In this document: positions 35,191-43,230 of the stretch, piece by piece
How positions within the stretch are numbered: position 1 is the stretch's first letter
Layout: each line of letters opens with the position of its first letter
Origin: Gottfriedia sp002574545
GTDB taxonomy: Bacteria; Bacillota; Bacilli; Bacillales; Bacillaceae_G
Strand: one strand, 5' to 3'
DNA length: 64,000 bases
Assembly: GCA_052180195.1 (NCBI GenBank)
Contig: CP197469.1
Program-made: the position numbers and the translations under genes
The notes under the pieces: generated by a model
Seen by the model: only the letters and a program-made list of their open reading frames with translations
Told to the model about the DNA's origin: nothing
Database searches by the model: none

Positions 35191-36353
35191 TATTTTGCTT
35201 TTTTCTTTCCTATCATTCCATAGTCTCTGATAATAATTTTAACATCATAGTTTATTTTAGCTTTACTAAAAAATTCATCCCAATCCTTCCTCATTTTTTT
35301 CCACTTTCTTGGATTTTGAATTCTTACTTCGTTTCCAAATCCAGCAGCATCTGTTTTATATTCATTTTGAAGCTTGTTTGTTACATTTTCTACTATTTTT
35401 GTAACTTCCTTTTCAGTTGCTTTCTCTACACTTTTAACGTTCTTCTCTTTAAATAAGGGTTTTAATTTAGGATTCCAATATTCTGCAACTCTACCTTCAG
35501 CCTCTAATTTTACGTCAAAAGAGATCTTGTTACCTTTTATATGAGGTGTAATTTTACTTTTCATTGATTCAATTTGAAACCAAGTGGGTCCATCCGATTT
35601 TTTTGTATATGCCTTAACTGAACCTCCTTTTACCCTAGCTGATATTAAATTAATTCCTAATACTTCCTGAGGATTAAGAGTGCCAATCATTTTATTGTTC
35701 TTACCTTTAAAAATTGCTCCGCCAGAAAATTTCGCTCCTTTATCAGTTGTTTCTAATAATTGGAGGACGAAGCTAGAACCCGAGTTCAATAATCCACCAA
35801 TTCTAATTAACGGTGTTTTGGTGACAATTTCTGAAGTTGACGATTGGTTTGCAATGTCAACAATTCGTAATGAAGGGATGGTATTTTTTTCTTTTGTTTC
35901 TAAAGCATGGTACGCTTTCCCTTTGGCGATAAAAATTAAGGTACTTCCACGAAGATCAATATCGCGGAAATATAAATCAGTAAGCTCACGAAGGTCAACA
36001 TCTCTTGCAAGTTCTTCACTAATGATAACGCATTTTTGATGTGATCCAAAAATGTATCCTTCCCTACTTAAAGTTGTCTCCCATCCAGAAGGTTCTAAGG
36101 AAATCCCTTCGCCGGCTACATTTATATAAGGTTTTTCGGGATTAACACCACCTGATTTTGTAGTCATTGCCTCAGGGACTACATATTGTAGTGTCGATAT
36201 TATATTTCCATTATCATCTTTATCTAAAGAAGATCCTAATATAATATTTAAATCCTCGATTGATTTACTACTCCAGCATCCTGATAATAAAATTAATAGG
36301 CTTAAATTAAAAATTGAAATGATTAATATTCTCTTATACTTATACTTTCTCAT
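35190..36353 (-). CDS. Ger(x)C family spore germination lipoprotein, receptor 2
   Basis: C subunit of the second germinant receptor, 387 aa. The signal peptide ends LILLSGCW with the lipid-carrying Cys at residue 26, and the mature start CWSSKSIEDLNIILG is typical. The C-terminal ITKIVENVTNKLQNEYKTDA-like stretch (KIVENVTNKLQNEYKTDAAG) and GFGNEVRIQNPRKWKKM match the conserved third domain. The gene overlaps gerB by 14 bases. GAGG lies about ten bases before the ATG. It is the last gene of its operon. Confidence 0.93.
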   Translation of the reverse strand: MRKYKYKRILIISIFNLSLLILLSGCWSSKSIEDLNIILGSSLDKDDNGNIISTLQYVVPEAMTTKSGGVNPEKPYINVAGEGISLEPSGWETTLSREGYIFGSHQKCVIISEELARDVDLRELTDLYFRDIDLRGSTLIFIAKGKAYHALETKEKNTIPSLRIVDIANQSSTSEIVTKTPLIRIGGLLNSGSSFVLQLLETTDKGAKFSGGAIFKGKNNKMIGTLNPQEVLGINLISARVKGGSVKAYTKKSDGPTWFQIESMKSKITPHIKGNKISFDVKLEAEGRVAEYWNPKLKPLFKEKNVKSVEKATEKEVTKIVENVTNKLQNEYKTDAAGFGNEVRIQNPRKWKKMRKDWDEFFSKAKINYDVKIIIRDYGMIGKKKAK

Positions 36354-37449
36354 TTAGTTTTTTCCTCACAAATGAAATGACTAGTAAGAGAAGAGGGACC
36401 ATACCAAATAAATAGAATGCAACATTACCGATTGAATCGGCCATTAAAAAAGTCTGATTGATATCTTTAGGGATCATTGAGATAACGTAAATAAATGGTA
36501 ATGTACCAAAAAGAAACGGCTTTATACTTTTTTTATTCAAAATTTGGGCCATTCCAAGAGTGCAAATATAATATGCAATGATATATGTAGCAAAAATTTG
36601 CATAATCCAAATAACAAGCAGTAATGAGTCAAATCTTTCTACAAAAAGACCTTGAATATCGTAACTGCGAATATAAGTAAGTACCGGCCAAGTTTGTAAT
36701 AAAACACCGTCTACTGAAAAAGCACCAACTACAGCAACAACCGTAATCGCATAAAAAATAAATGGTATACCTATTCCGAGAATAATTGTTTTTGATACTT
36801 TCTTTTTATCCTTCATAAACATAAAGATAAAGAGAATTACCTCAAAACCTGAAAATGAAAGGGAAGTTGTTTTGAGTCCATTAATGACAGGTTTGATGCC
36901 ATTTCCTAGTACAGGACGTAAGTTATCAATTTCAATAATTCCTAATCCTAAAAAAATAACTAATAGAAAAAATAAGACAGTGATTGGGAAAATGATTTCC
37001 AACATTCTTGCGATTGGATTGATTCCACCGAGTACTAAATATAAACCAATCCACAAAAACGGGATTAATATAGCCCAAGTAGGAGTACCTTGTAGTAAGA
37101 ACAACCTAGTCGTTTCTGCCATTACTCGAACCTCTAAAGCTGAAAGCGAAATATAATAAAAGATGATTATGATGCTTAATGGAATTCCTAACCATTTACC
37201 AATAATTTTTTGAGTAAATTGAAAATAAGTTTCGTTCGGATATTGTTTACACAACATAACAAGTAAAAAGACTAAAAGGGTTATGAGCAAGCCAGATATG
37301 ATAACTGAAATCCATCCGTCTGGCGTTTTTACTTTAGCTGTAACACTTCTTGGTAAGATTAAAATACCTGCACCAAAAATAAAATTTACGATCAGCATCA
37401 CAGTTTGATTCGTCGATATTTGATCAATAGGCTTTGGAACCATAATCAT
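36340..37449 (-). CDS. GerAB/YndE-type germination permease, receptor 2
   Basis: B subunit of the second receptor, 369 aa with about ten membrane helices. The TM1 region VNFIFGAGILILPRSVTAKV and the following TPDGWISVIISG are family signatures. AAGGAGG sits five bases before the first ATG. It overlaps gerC by 14 bases and follows gerA by 19 bases. It belongs to the APC superfamily and is the probable germinant-binding subunit. Confidence 0.93.
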   Translation of the reverse strand: MIMVPKPIDQISTNQTVMLIVNFIFGAGILILPRSVTAKVKTPDGWISVIISGLLITLLVFLLVMLCKQYPNETYFQFTQKIIGKWLGIPLSIIIIFYYISLSALEVRVMAETTRLFLLQGTPTWAILIPFLWIGLYLVLGGINPIARMLEIIFPITVLFFLLVIFLGLGIIEIDNLRPVLGNGIKPVINGLKTTSLSFSGFEVILFIFMFMKDKKKVSKTIILGIGIPFIFYAITVVAVVGAFSVDGVLLQTWPVLTYIRSYDIQGLFVERFDSLLLVIWIMQIFATYIIAYYICTLGMAQILNKKSIKPFLFGTLPFIYVISMIPKDINQTFLMADSIGNVAFYLFGMVPLLLLVISFVRKKLNEKV

Positions 37450-37468
37450 GTACTCCTCCTTTCTTATG

Positions 37469-39031
37469 CTAGTTCATCCTTCTTGTTTTTTTAGCTTGCA
37501 AACTTTTTGGACGTTTTTTCATCATAAATATTGGGGCTCTTATTAAGAAATCCTTCCAATCACTAAATCGAGTTGGAGCAGCGGGACTTAGATAAGGAAC
37601 ACCAAAGCTTTTGAGTTTTACTAAATGACTACAAAGCAGTAAGAAAAATAAAATAACGCCATATAAACCAAATACACTTGCAAAAAGCATGGATATAAAA
37701 CGAAGCATACGTAGCGCAATTCCAACATTATATTGTGGTAAAGTAAATGAGGAAATGGCAGTTACTGCAACGACAATAACCATGATTGTACTCACAATGC
37801 CTGCTTCAACTGCGGCTTGACCAATAATTAATCCTCCAACAATTCCTAATGATTGCCCAATCGGTTTTGGTAAGCGAAGCCCGGCTTCCCTTAATACCTC
37901 AATCGATATTTCCATTATTAGTGCTTCAATTAGTGGAGGAAATGGTACACCTCCTCTAGTGGCTGCTATATGAAATACTAATTTTGTAGGAATTAACCCT
38001 TGATGAAATGAAATAAATGCAATGTATAAAGATGGACCAAACAATGAAATAAAACAAGCTAAATATCGTAATAATCGAACTAAAGTAGCTGCGACCCATC
38101 GTTCATAATAATCCTCAGGAGATTGAAGTAACATCTGAAAAGTTACAGGTGCAATTAGCGCAAATGGAGAACCATCTAATAAAATGGCAACCCTTCCTTC
38201 CATTAAAGCGCTCATAACTCGATCGGGACGTTCGGTACTTTGAATCTGAGGAAACGGGCTTAAATAATCATCTTCTATTAATTGTTCAATATAACCAGAA
38301 TCAGGAAGGCTATCAATTTTAATTCTTTTTATTCTTTTTTTTACTTCTTCAACTAGCTGAGAATCCGCAATAGTTGAGATATATGCGATAACTAATTGTT
38401 TTTTTGAAACTTCACCAACTTCATAACCAATCATTGTTAAATCTGGATTTTTTCCGGCACGTCTTAACATGGCTGTATTATCAGCTAAGTATTCAACAAA
38501 TCCAAGTCTCGGTCCACGAACGAGTGCCTCAGAATCAGGTTCCTTTATATCTCTTGTCTTTGTAAGGGCTTCACCTAGTAAAAAGCACTCAGAAATACCA
38601 TCTATTAACAGAGCAATTGAGCCAAATAGAACATCTGTTTTTAATTTTTTATAAGTACTGATTTCTTCTATTGTACAAACAGTGAGTGATTGATCTTTAA
38701 TACATCTTTTAATTTCTTCTAAATTTACAGATTGCCCATTACTTATTTGATTGGTGGCAATGGTCGTAATTCCAGTCATTAATTCTCCCAATATATGTCT
38801 TTGAATTAAGTCCGCGTTTGCCAAGCCATCAATAAAAATAATTGCACCTTGAATATCTGTTTCACCTAATAGAAATTCTCTAAATTTAACATCAGAATTC
38901 TGTCCAATTTCATTAAAAATCCAATCCAAATTTACTTGTAGATCATTAGATAAGTTCTCATCATTATTTTGAGCTTCATTATTTAGAGATGTCCTGTTTT
39001 CTGAACTTTTATCGGATCTCCACCGCTTCAT
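37469..39031 (-). CDS. GerA family spore germination protein, receptor 2
   Basis: A subunit of the second receptor, 520 aa. The N-terminal 40 residues are a polar, Asn/Ser-rich extension (KRWRSDKSSENRTSLNNEA). The soluble domain is followed by QSTERPDRVMSALMEGRVAI, and the membrane part carries GGVPFPPLIEALIMEISIEV, RLPKPIGQSLGIVGG and SFGVPYLSP. All conserved motifs are intact, unlike the orphan at 10014. Its ribosome binding site GGAGAAAGAG lies within the end of a 41-aa frame five bases upstream, so the two are probably translationally coupled. Confidence 0.94.
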   Translation of the reverse strand: MKRWRSDKSSENRTSLNNEAQNNDENLSNDLQVNLDWIFNEIGQNSDVKFREFLLGETDIQGAIIFIDGLANADLIQRHILGELMTGITTIATNQISNGQSVNLEEIKRCIKDQSLTVCTIEEISTYKKLKTDVLFGSIALLIDGISECFLLGEALTKTRDIKEPDSEALVRGPRLGFVEYLADNTAMLRRAGKNPDLTMIGYEVGEVSKKQLVIAYISTIADSQLVEEVKKRIKRIKIDSLPDSGYIEQLIEDDYLSPFPQIQSTERPDRVMSALMEGRVAILLDGSPFALIAPVTFQMLLQSPEDYYERWVAATLVRLLRYLACFISLFGPSLYIAFISFHQGLIPTKLVFHIAATRGGVPFPPLIEALIMEISIEVLREAGLRLPKPIGQSLGIVGGLIIGQAAVEAGIVSTIMVIVVAVTAISSFTLPQYNVGIALRMLRFISMLFASVFGLYGVILFFLLLCSHLVKLKSFGVPYLSPAAPTRFSDWKDFLIRAPIFMMKKRPKSLQAKKTRRMN

Positions 39032-39036
39032 TTAAA

Positions 39037-39162
39037 TCACTCTTTCTCCATAAAATGAACCCATTTAAAAAATTTTGATAAACCTACAGGAATGATAAAG
39101 GTAACAAAAGCTTGAATGAAAATTGGATATTCAGGTATATATGAAATAATCTTTTTTAACAT
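39037..39162 (-). CDS. 41-aa single-pass membrane protein heading the second ger operon
   Basis: A short frame begins MLKKIISYIPEYPIF, has one hydrophobic helix (IQAFVTFIIPVGLSKFF) and ends KWVHFMEKE. GGGGATG lies about eight bases before its ATG, and its stop is five bases before the gerA start. Small membrane proteins, sometimes called D subunits, are known to accompany some ger operons and to modulate germination. Those are usually longer with two helices. This one is a candidate for a similar role by position. Confidence 0.6.
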   Translation of the reverse strand: MLKKIISYIPEYPIFIQAFVTFIIPVGLSKFFKWVHFMEKE

Positions 39163-39472
39163 TAAAACATCCCCATTAACTAATTTATAAAATATAGAGG
39201 TATTATTTCCCATTACAGGAAAAGCATGCAGAAGAGTTGGGAAAGTAATATATTCACTGAAATAAAACTTTAGGCAATGAGACGGTATAGATAAATCATT
39301 AACTAATTTTAATTAAATTATTGAATATTTCTTATTTTAAAAATATGACAAAATAGTATAATTAACCTAATAGAAAATGTGTGATAATACCTAGTTGTCC
39401 GCTTTTTATCTAGACAAAAGGTTGGGGACGATGAATTAAAATAATGATTACCGAATATGGAGAGGAAGGCTT

Positions 39473-40753
39473 ATGAATCAGATACTTCTATATGATTTTC
39501 TTACATTTATGAATGACAAAAATTGGAATAAAGCTGATTTAGCTAAATATTCTGGAATCCATATTAGTGATATAAGTAGAGTATTTAATAATAAAAAGCC
39601 GCTTTCTTTGCATTATTTAGATGCAATTACAGAAGCGTTTGGTTTGGCAGAAGGATATTTTTACTCGAGCTATACACAATTATGCTTTAATCACAAACGG
39701 TATTTAGATAAACGAAGAAGTGTAGCGTTTATTTATAAATGTGCAATTAAGGGATTTAAAAAAGAATTAAACTTTATCATATCTGAAATGTTAGAAGAAA
39801 AATCAAAGACTATACGGACTAAAAATTTACAAAATTTATTTGAGATTGCTGAAAAGTTATTTGCAAAAGGGAAAGAGAAAGAGGCTTTACCTTTATATGA
39901 AATCATTATTCATCACATGCCAGATCAAACAGCAGAAGAGGTCGCTATTAGTTATTTTAGAAAGTACTATTTAAATAGATTATCGGAGGAAGGACCAGCT
40001 ACCCTTGTCCATGTTTTAGAATATGTGAGCTATATGCCAGATGATTTTCAAGAACTGACAATTTTATATATTACGGCTACTTACTATATGTTAAAAAAAT
40101 GGGACAAAGTTCTTCATTATGCGAAGCGTTTAGAAAAAATGGCAAAAAATGAAAAACATTTTGGTTATGCATTAGTATACCAAGGCTTTGCTTTAAATAG
40201 GTTAAGTAATTCAATCGATGAAGTGCTTGACATTATAAAGAAATATAGTAAGATTAATGATTTTTTTGCAGAGGCTGCAATCGGTAATCGTTATGTAACA
40301 TGCCTTGATTTTGGAAAATTACAGTATGTTGACGAGTACTACGGTTGGATAAAAGATCGAGATGATTTATATGTAGGTATACCGAGAATTATTGAAACCT
40401 ATGTAAAATTAGGAAGATTAGAAGATGCTTTAGCTTTAATCAATCAGCATGAAAAAGTAATTCATGAAATGGCATATAGTACAAACTTGTATAAACAACA
40501 ATTGTATTTGGATTTCTGTTACGCACAATCACTTTTAAAATGTGAAAATAAGCAGTATATAGAAGGGCTAAATGATTTAATAAAGGTAGCTAGAAAAGTT
40601 GAAAATCTTGGTATTATTGAAAAGTTTAAACAATGCTTATTATCAATTTGGCATTATAGAGATTATTTAACAGATCAATTAAATGAAGATTATATTCAAA
40701 TGCTAAGTGAGGATCGGAATCAGCCGACTAATTTATATGCAGTGAGCCCTTAA
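39473..40753 (+). CDS. XRE-type DNA-binding protein with TPR-like repeats
   Basis: A 426-aa protein. Residues about 12-62 form a Cro/CI helix-turn-helix (NKADLAKYSGIHISDISRVF). The rest is helical with TPR-like pairs, for example AEKLFAKGKEKEALPLYEII and TYVKLGRLEDALALINQHEK. The architecture resembles the RRNPP peptide-sensing regulators (PlcR, NprR, AimR), but I find no signal-peptide gene next to it. GAGAGGAAGG precedes the ATG. It is divergent from the second ger operon; the 310-base gap between them holds AT-rich DNA with a weak promoter (TTGAAT, 17 bases, TATGAC). Target unknown. Confidence 0.82.
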   Translation: MNQILLYDFLTFMNDKNWNKADLAKYSGIHISDISRVFNNKKPLSLHYLDAITEAFGLAEGYFYSSYTQLCFNHKRYLDKRRSVAFIYKCAIKGFKKELNFIISEMLEEKSKTIRTKNLQNLFEIAEKLFAKGKEKEALPLYEIIIHHMPDQTAEEVAISYFRKYYLNRLSEEGPATLVHVLEYVSYMPDDFQELTILYITATYYMLKKWDKVLHYAKRLEKMAKNEKHFGYALVYQGFALNRLSNSIDEVLDIIKKYSKINDFFAEAAIGNRYVTCLDFGKLQYVDEYYGWIKDRDDLYVGIPRIIETYVKLGRLEDALALINQHEKVIHEMAYSTNLYKQQLYLDFCYAQSLLKCENKQYIEGLNDLIKVARKVENLGIIEKFKQCLLSIWHYRDYLTDQLNEDYIQMLSEDRNQPTNLYAVSP

Positions 40754-40803
40754 TTTGGGCTGATTAGTAATAGTTTTAAAATATTTTCTACATTAGACAA
40801 ATA

Positions 40804-40840
40804 AACCACATGGAAAATTAATCCTTGTGGTTAGTTTCAT
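40804..40840. terminator. Terminator between convergent genes
   Basis: AACCACATGG pairs with CCTTGTGGTT with one mismatch around a nine-base loop. T-rich sequence follows on the plus strand. Confidence 0.6.
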
Positions 40841-40863
40841 TTTTATTCTTTTTTATATAAGTT

Positions 40864-41838
40864 TTACTCTATTTTTTTATATTCCTTAAACCATTCAACG
40901 AATTTGGCAATACCGTCTTCAATGGAAGTAGTTGGACTATATTGAATGTCATTTATAAGTTGATCAATATCAGCATATGTTTCAAGTACTTCTCCAGGAA
41001 TCATTGGCATGAATTGTATTTTTGCTTTTTTACCAAGTTCCTTTTCTAGAATCTCTATAAAATAATTTAATTTCACTGGGCTATGGTTACCAATATTATA
41101 AAGCTTATAATACGAAGAAGATTCTTTAGGTGGTCCATTTTTAATGATTCTTACAATCGATTCAACTACATCATCAATATAGGTAAAATCACGTTTCATA
41201 TTGCCATAATTATAAACTTCTATTGGTTTTCCGTTAATGATTGAATTAGCAAATTTGTATAATGCCATATCGGGTCTACCCCATGGTCCATAGACCGTAA
41301 AAAAACGTAAGCCAGTAGATGGTAGGTTAAATGTATGACTATATGAATATGCCATTAATTCATTTGATTTTTTTGTGGCAGCATATAAACTTACTGGTTG
41401 GTCAACTCGATCATTAATTGAAGAGGGAGTTTTTTTATTATTACCATAAACAGAACTAGAAGAGGCGTATATGAGGTGTTTTATTTGATGGTTTTTACAA
41501 CACTCTAATATATTGGCAAAACCTACAAGGTTTGATTGGATATATGACCCTGGATTTTCTAAGCTATATCTCACTCCAGCTTGTGCTGCTAGATTAATGA
41601 CTAGATCGAAGTTATATTGCACAAAGAGCTGATCTAGTAGTTCCATTTCATGAATTGAACCATTTATGAAACGAAAATGCTCATATTTCTTTAAAAGTTC
41701 CAATCTATCAAATTTTAGACGTCTGTCATAGTAATCATTTATATTATCTATTCCAATGATCAAAAAACCTTCTTCTAATAGACGTCTGCTTAGATGAAAT
41801 CCAATAAATCCTGCACATCCAGTGATTAAGATGCGCAT
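40864..41838 (-). CDS. NAD-dependent nucleotide-sugar epimerase (UDP-glucuronate 4-epimerase-like; YtcB type)
   Basis: An extended short-chain dehydrogenase of about 325 aa. The Rossmann motif ILITGCAGFIGFH, the serine motif YASSSSVYGNN and the catalytic YAATKKSNE are present. The overall pattern (NLAAQAGVRYSLENPGSYIQ, FTVYGPWGRPDMALY) fits UDP-glucuronate 4-epimerase, which makes UDP-galacturonate. The neighbours include UDP-glucose dehydrogenase, as in ytcA-ytcB of B. subtilis. The first ATG at 41838 is 26 bases from the only good ribosome binding site, AAGGAGG at 41871-41865. An ATT codon at 41856 stands exactly eight bases from it and is in frame, so a rare ATT start is possible. Confidence 0.88.
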   Translation of the reverse strand: MRILITGCAGFIGFHLSRRLLEEGFLIIGIDNINDYYDRRLKFDRLELLKKYEHFRFINGSIHEMELLDQLFVQYNFDLVINLAAQAGVRYSLENPGSYIQSNLVGFANILECCKNHQIKHLIYASSSSVYGNNKKTPSSINDRVDQPVSLYAATKKSNELMAYSYSHTFNLPSTGLRFFTVYGPWGRPDMALYKFANSIINGKPIEVYNYGNMKRDFTYIDDVVESIVRIIKNGPPKESSSYYKLYNIGNHSPVKLNYFIEILEKELGKKAKIQFMPMIPGEVLETYADIDQLINDIQYSPTTSIEDGIAKFVEWFKEYKKIE

Positions 41839-42132
41839 AGTATTAGCTTTCTTAATGTTAAAAACCTCCTTATCTAACAAGAGTTGGAATATCATATGAT
41901 GGAGAAGGGGACAAAGTTCGAATACAAATAGAAATATGTATTTAACTAGTTTAGGGAAAATACTTTTTTAATAGAATACACATATACCCTCACAAAACTT
42001 GGACAAAATCATATTATTACATTAGGTCTTAATACACTAAGAGCAATAAAAGTATATTAGTAACTGTATATTACATTTCTTAAAAAAGAAATGTGAAATT
42101 TTTTTATGGGCTCTAAACGTAGGAGGGAGAAA

Positions 42133-43230
42133 TTGAATAATATATTAATTGAACCATGGATTGTCGATGAGCTTATTCATGATGAATTCTATGTGCCTGA
42201 ATATATTGAAAAAATTGGACTTGAAGTACTTAAGTTTTATGACCTTCAAGTAAGTAGTATGCAAGTAATTACAACAAAAGCTGACAAAGGCGGAGCGATT
42301 TGGAAAATTGAAACAAACGAGGGTCCAAAAAGTTTTAAGCTTTTACACAGAAGACCTACTAGAAGTATGTTTAGTCTAGGGGCTCAGAAGTATTTAGTTG
42401 AAGTTCAACAGGCTAGAGTTCCAAGCATTGTTCGAACAAGAGATGGAGAGGAATATGTAGAAGCTGGTGGAAAGCTATGGTTCATTGCAGAATGGATTGA
42501 AGGGTTGGCACCAGTTTCGAAAGATTTAGAAGGTGCTAAGCAGCTATGCTATGCACTTGGTGAGTTTCATCGTTTAAGTAAAGGGTATGAACCACCAATT
42601 CAAGCAGAAGTTGCATCAAGATTGCACAAATGGCCAAAAAGCTATGAAAAAATATATAACAAAATGAATTGGTTTAGAACAATTGCCTTGGCATATGAAG
42701 AAATGCCTGCTAGTCAGGATTTATTAAATGTAGTAGATCTATTTCAAGAACAAGCAAGAAAGAGTATGGAAGACTTAAATAATTCTAATTACTTTAATAT
42801 GGTAAATGAAGGCAATGCAAGCTGGGGATTAGTTCACCAAGATTACGGATGGTCAAATGGTCAAATGGGTCCAAATGGAATGTGGATTATTGATTTGGAC
42901 GGTGTGGCATATGATTTGCCAATTCGTGATCTTAGAAAACTAATATCTGGTACAATGTCTGATTTATACGCTTGGGATGTAACATGGGTAAGAGAAATGA
43001 TTAACGCATATCACGAAGCAAATCCAATTTCAAAAGAATTATATGAAGTATTAGTGATAGATTTTTCAATGCCAAATGAGTTTTATAAAAACATTAAAGA
43101 AGTACTTTATGAACCAGAATTATTTTTAGGTGAATCGACTAAACAATTAATTCAATCAATCGTTGACTTAGAGCAGTCAAAGTGGGCAACATTGAATGAA
43201 GTTCGCAACGACTGGAGTGGAAAAGAATGA
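42133..43230 (+). CDS. CotS/CotI-family spore coat protein with intact kinase-like site
   Basis: A 365-aa spore coat protein with the aminoglycoside-phosphotransferase-like fold. The nucleotide region GGAIWKIETNEGPKSFKLLH lies near the N-terminus. The catalytic loop WGLVHQDYGWSNGQM and the metal loop WIIDLDGVAYDLPIRDLRKL are intact, and YHEANPIS follows. The start is TTG 42133, six bases from AGGAGG; the ATG at 42106 lies upstream of that site. It overlaps the next gene in ATGA, an arrangement shared with cotS-cotSA of B. subtilis. Kinase activity on a spore glycan or coat component is an inference from the intact residues. Confidence 0.88.
   Translation: MNNILIEPWIVDELIHDEFYVPEYIEKIGLEVLKFYDLQVSSMQVITTKADKGGAIWKIETNEGPKSFKLLHRRPTRSMFSLGAQKYLVEVQQARVPSIVRTRDGEEYVEAGGKLWFIAEWIEGLAPVSKDLEGAKQLCYALGEFHRLSKGYEPPIQAEVASRLHKWPKSYEKIYNKMNWFRTIALAYEEMPASQDLLNVVDLFQEQARKSMEDLNNSNYFNMVNEGNASWGLVHQDYGWSNGQMGPNGMWIIDLDGVAYDLPIRDLRKLISGTMSDLYAWDVTWVREMINAYHEANPISKELYEVLVIDFSMPNEFYKNIKEVLYEPELFLGESTKQLIQSIVDLEQSKWATLNEVRNDWSGKE

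Noticed and set aside
42000..42105. Sigma-K promoter for the CotS gene
   Set aside because: Several CATA-like sequences occur but none has the full -10 pattern with a correctly spaced -35 AC, so no call was made.
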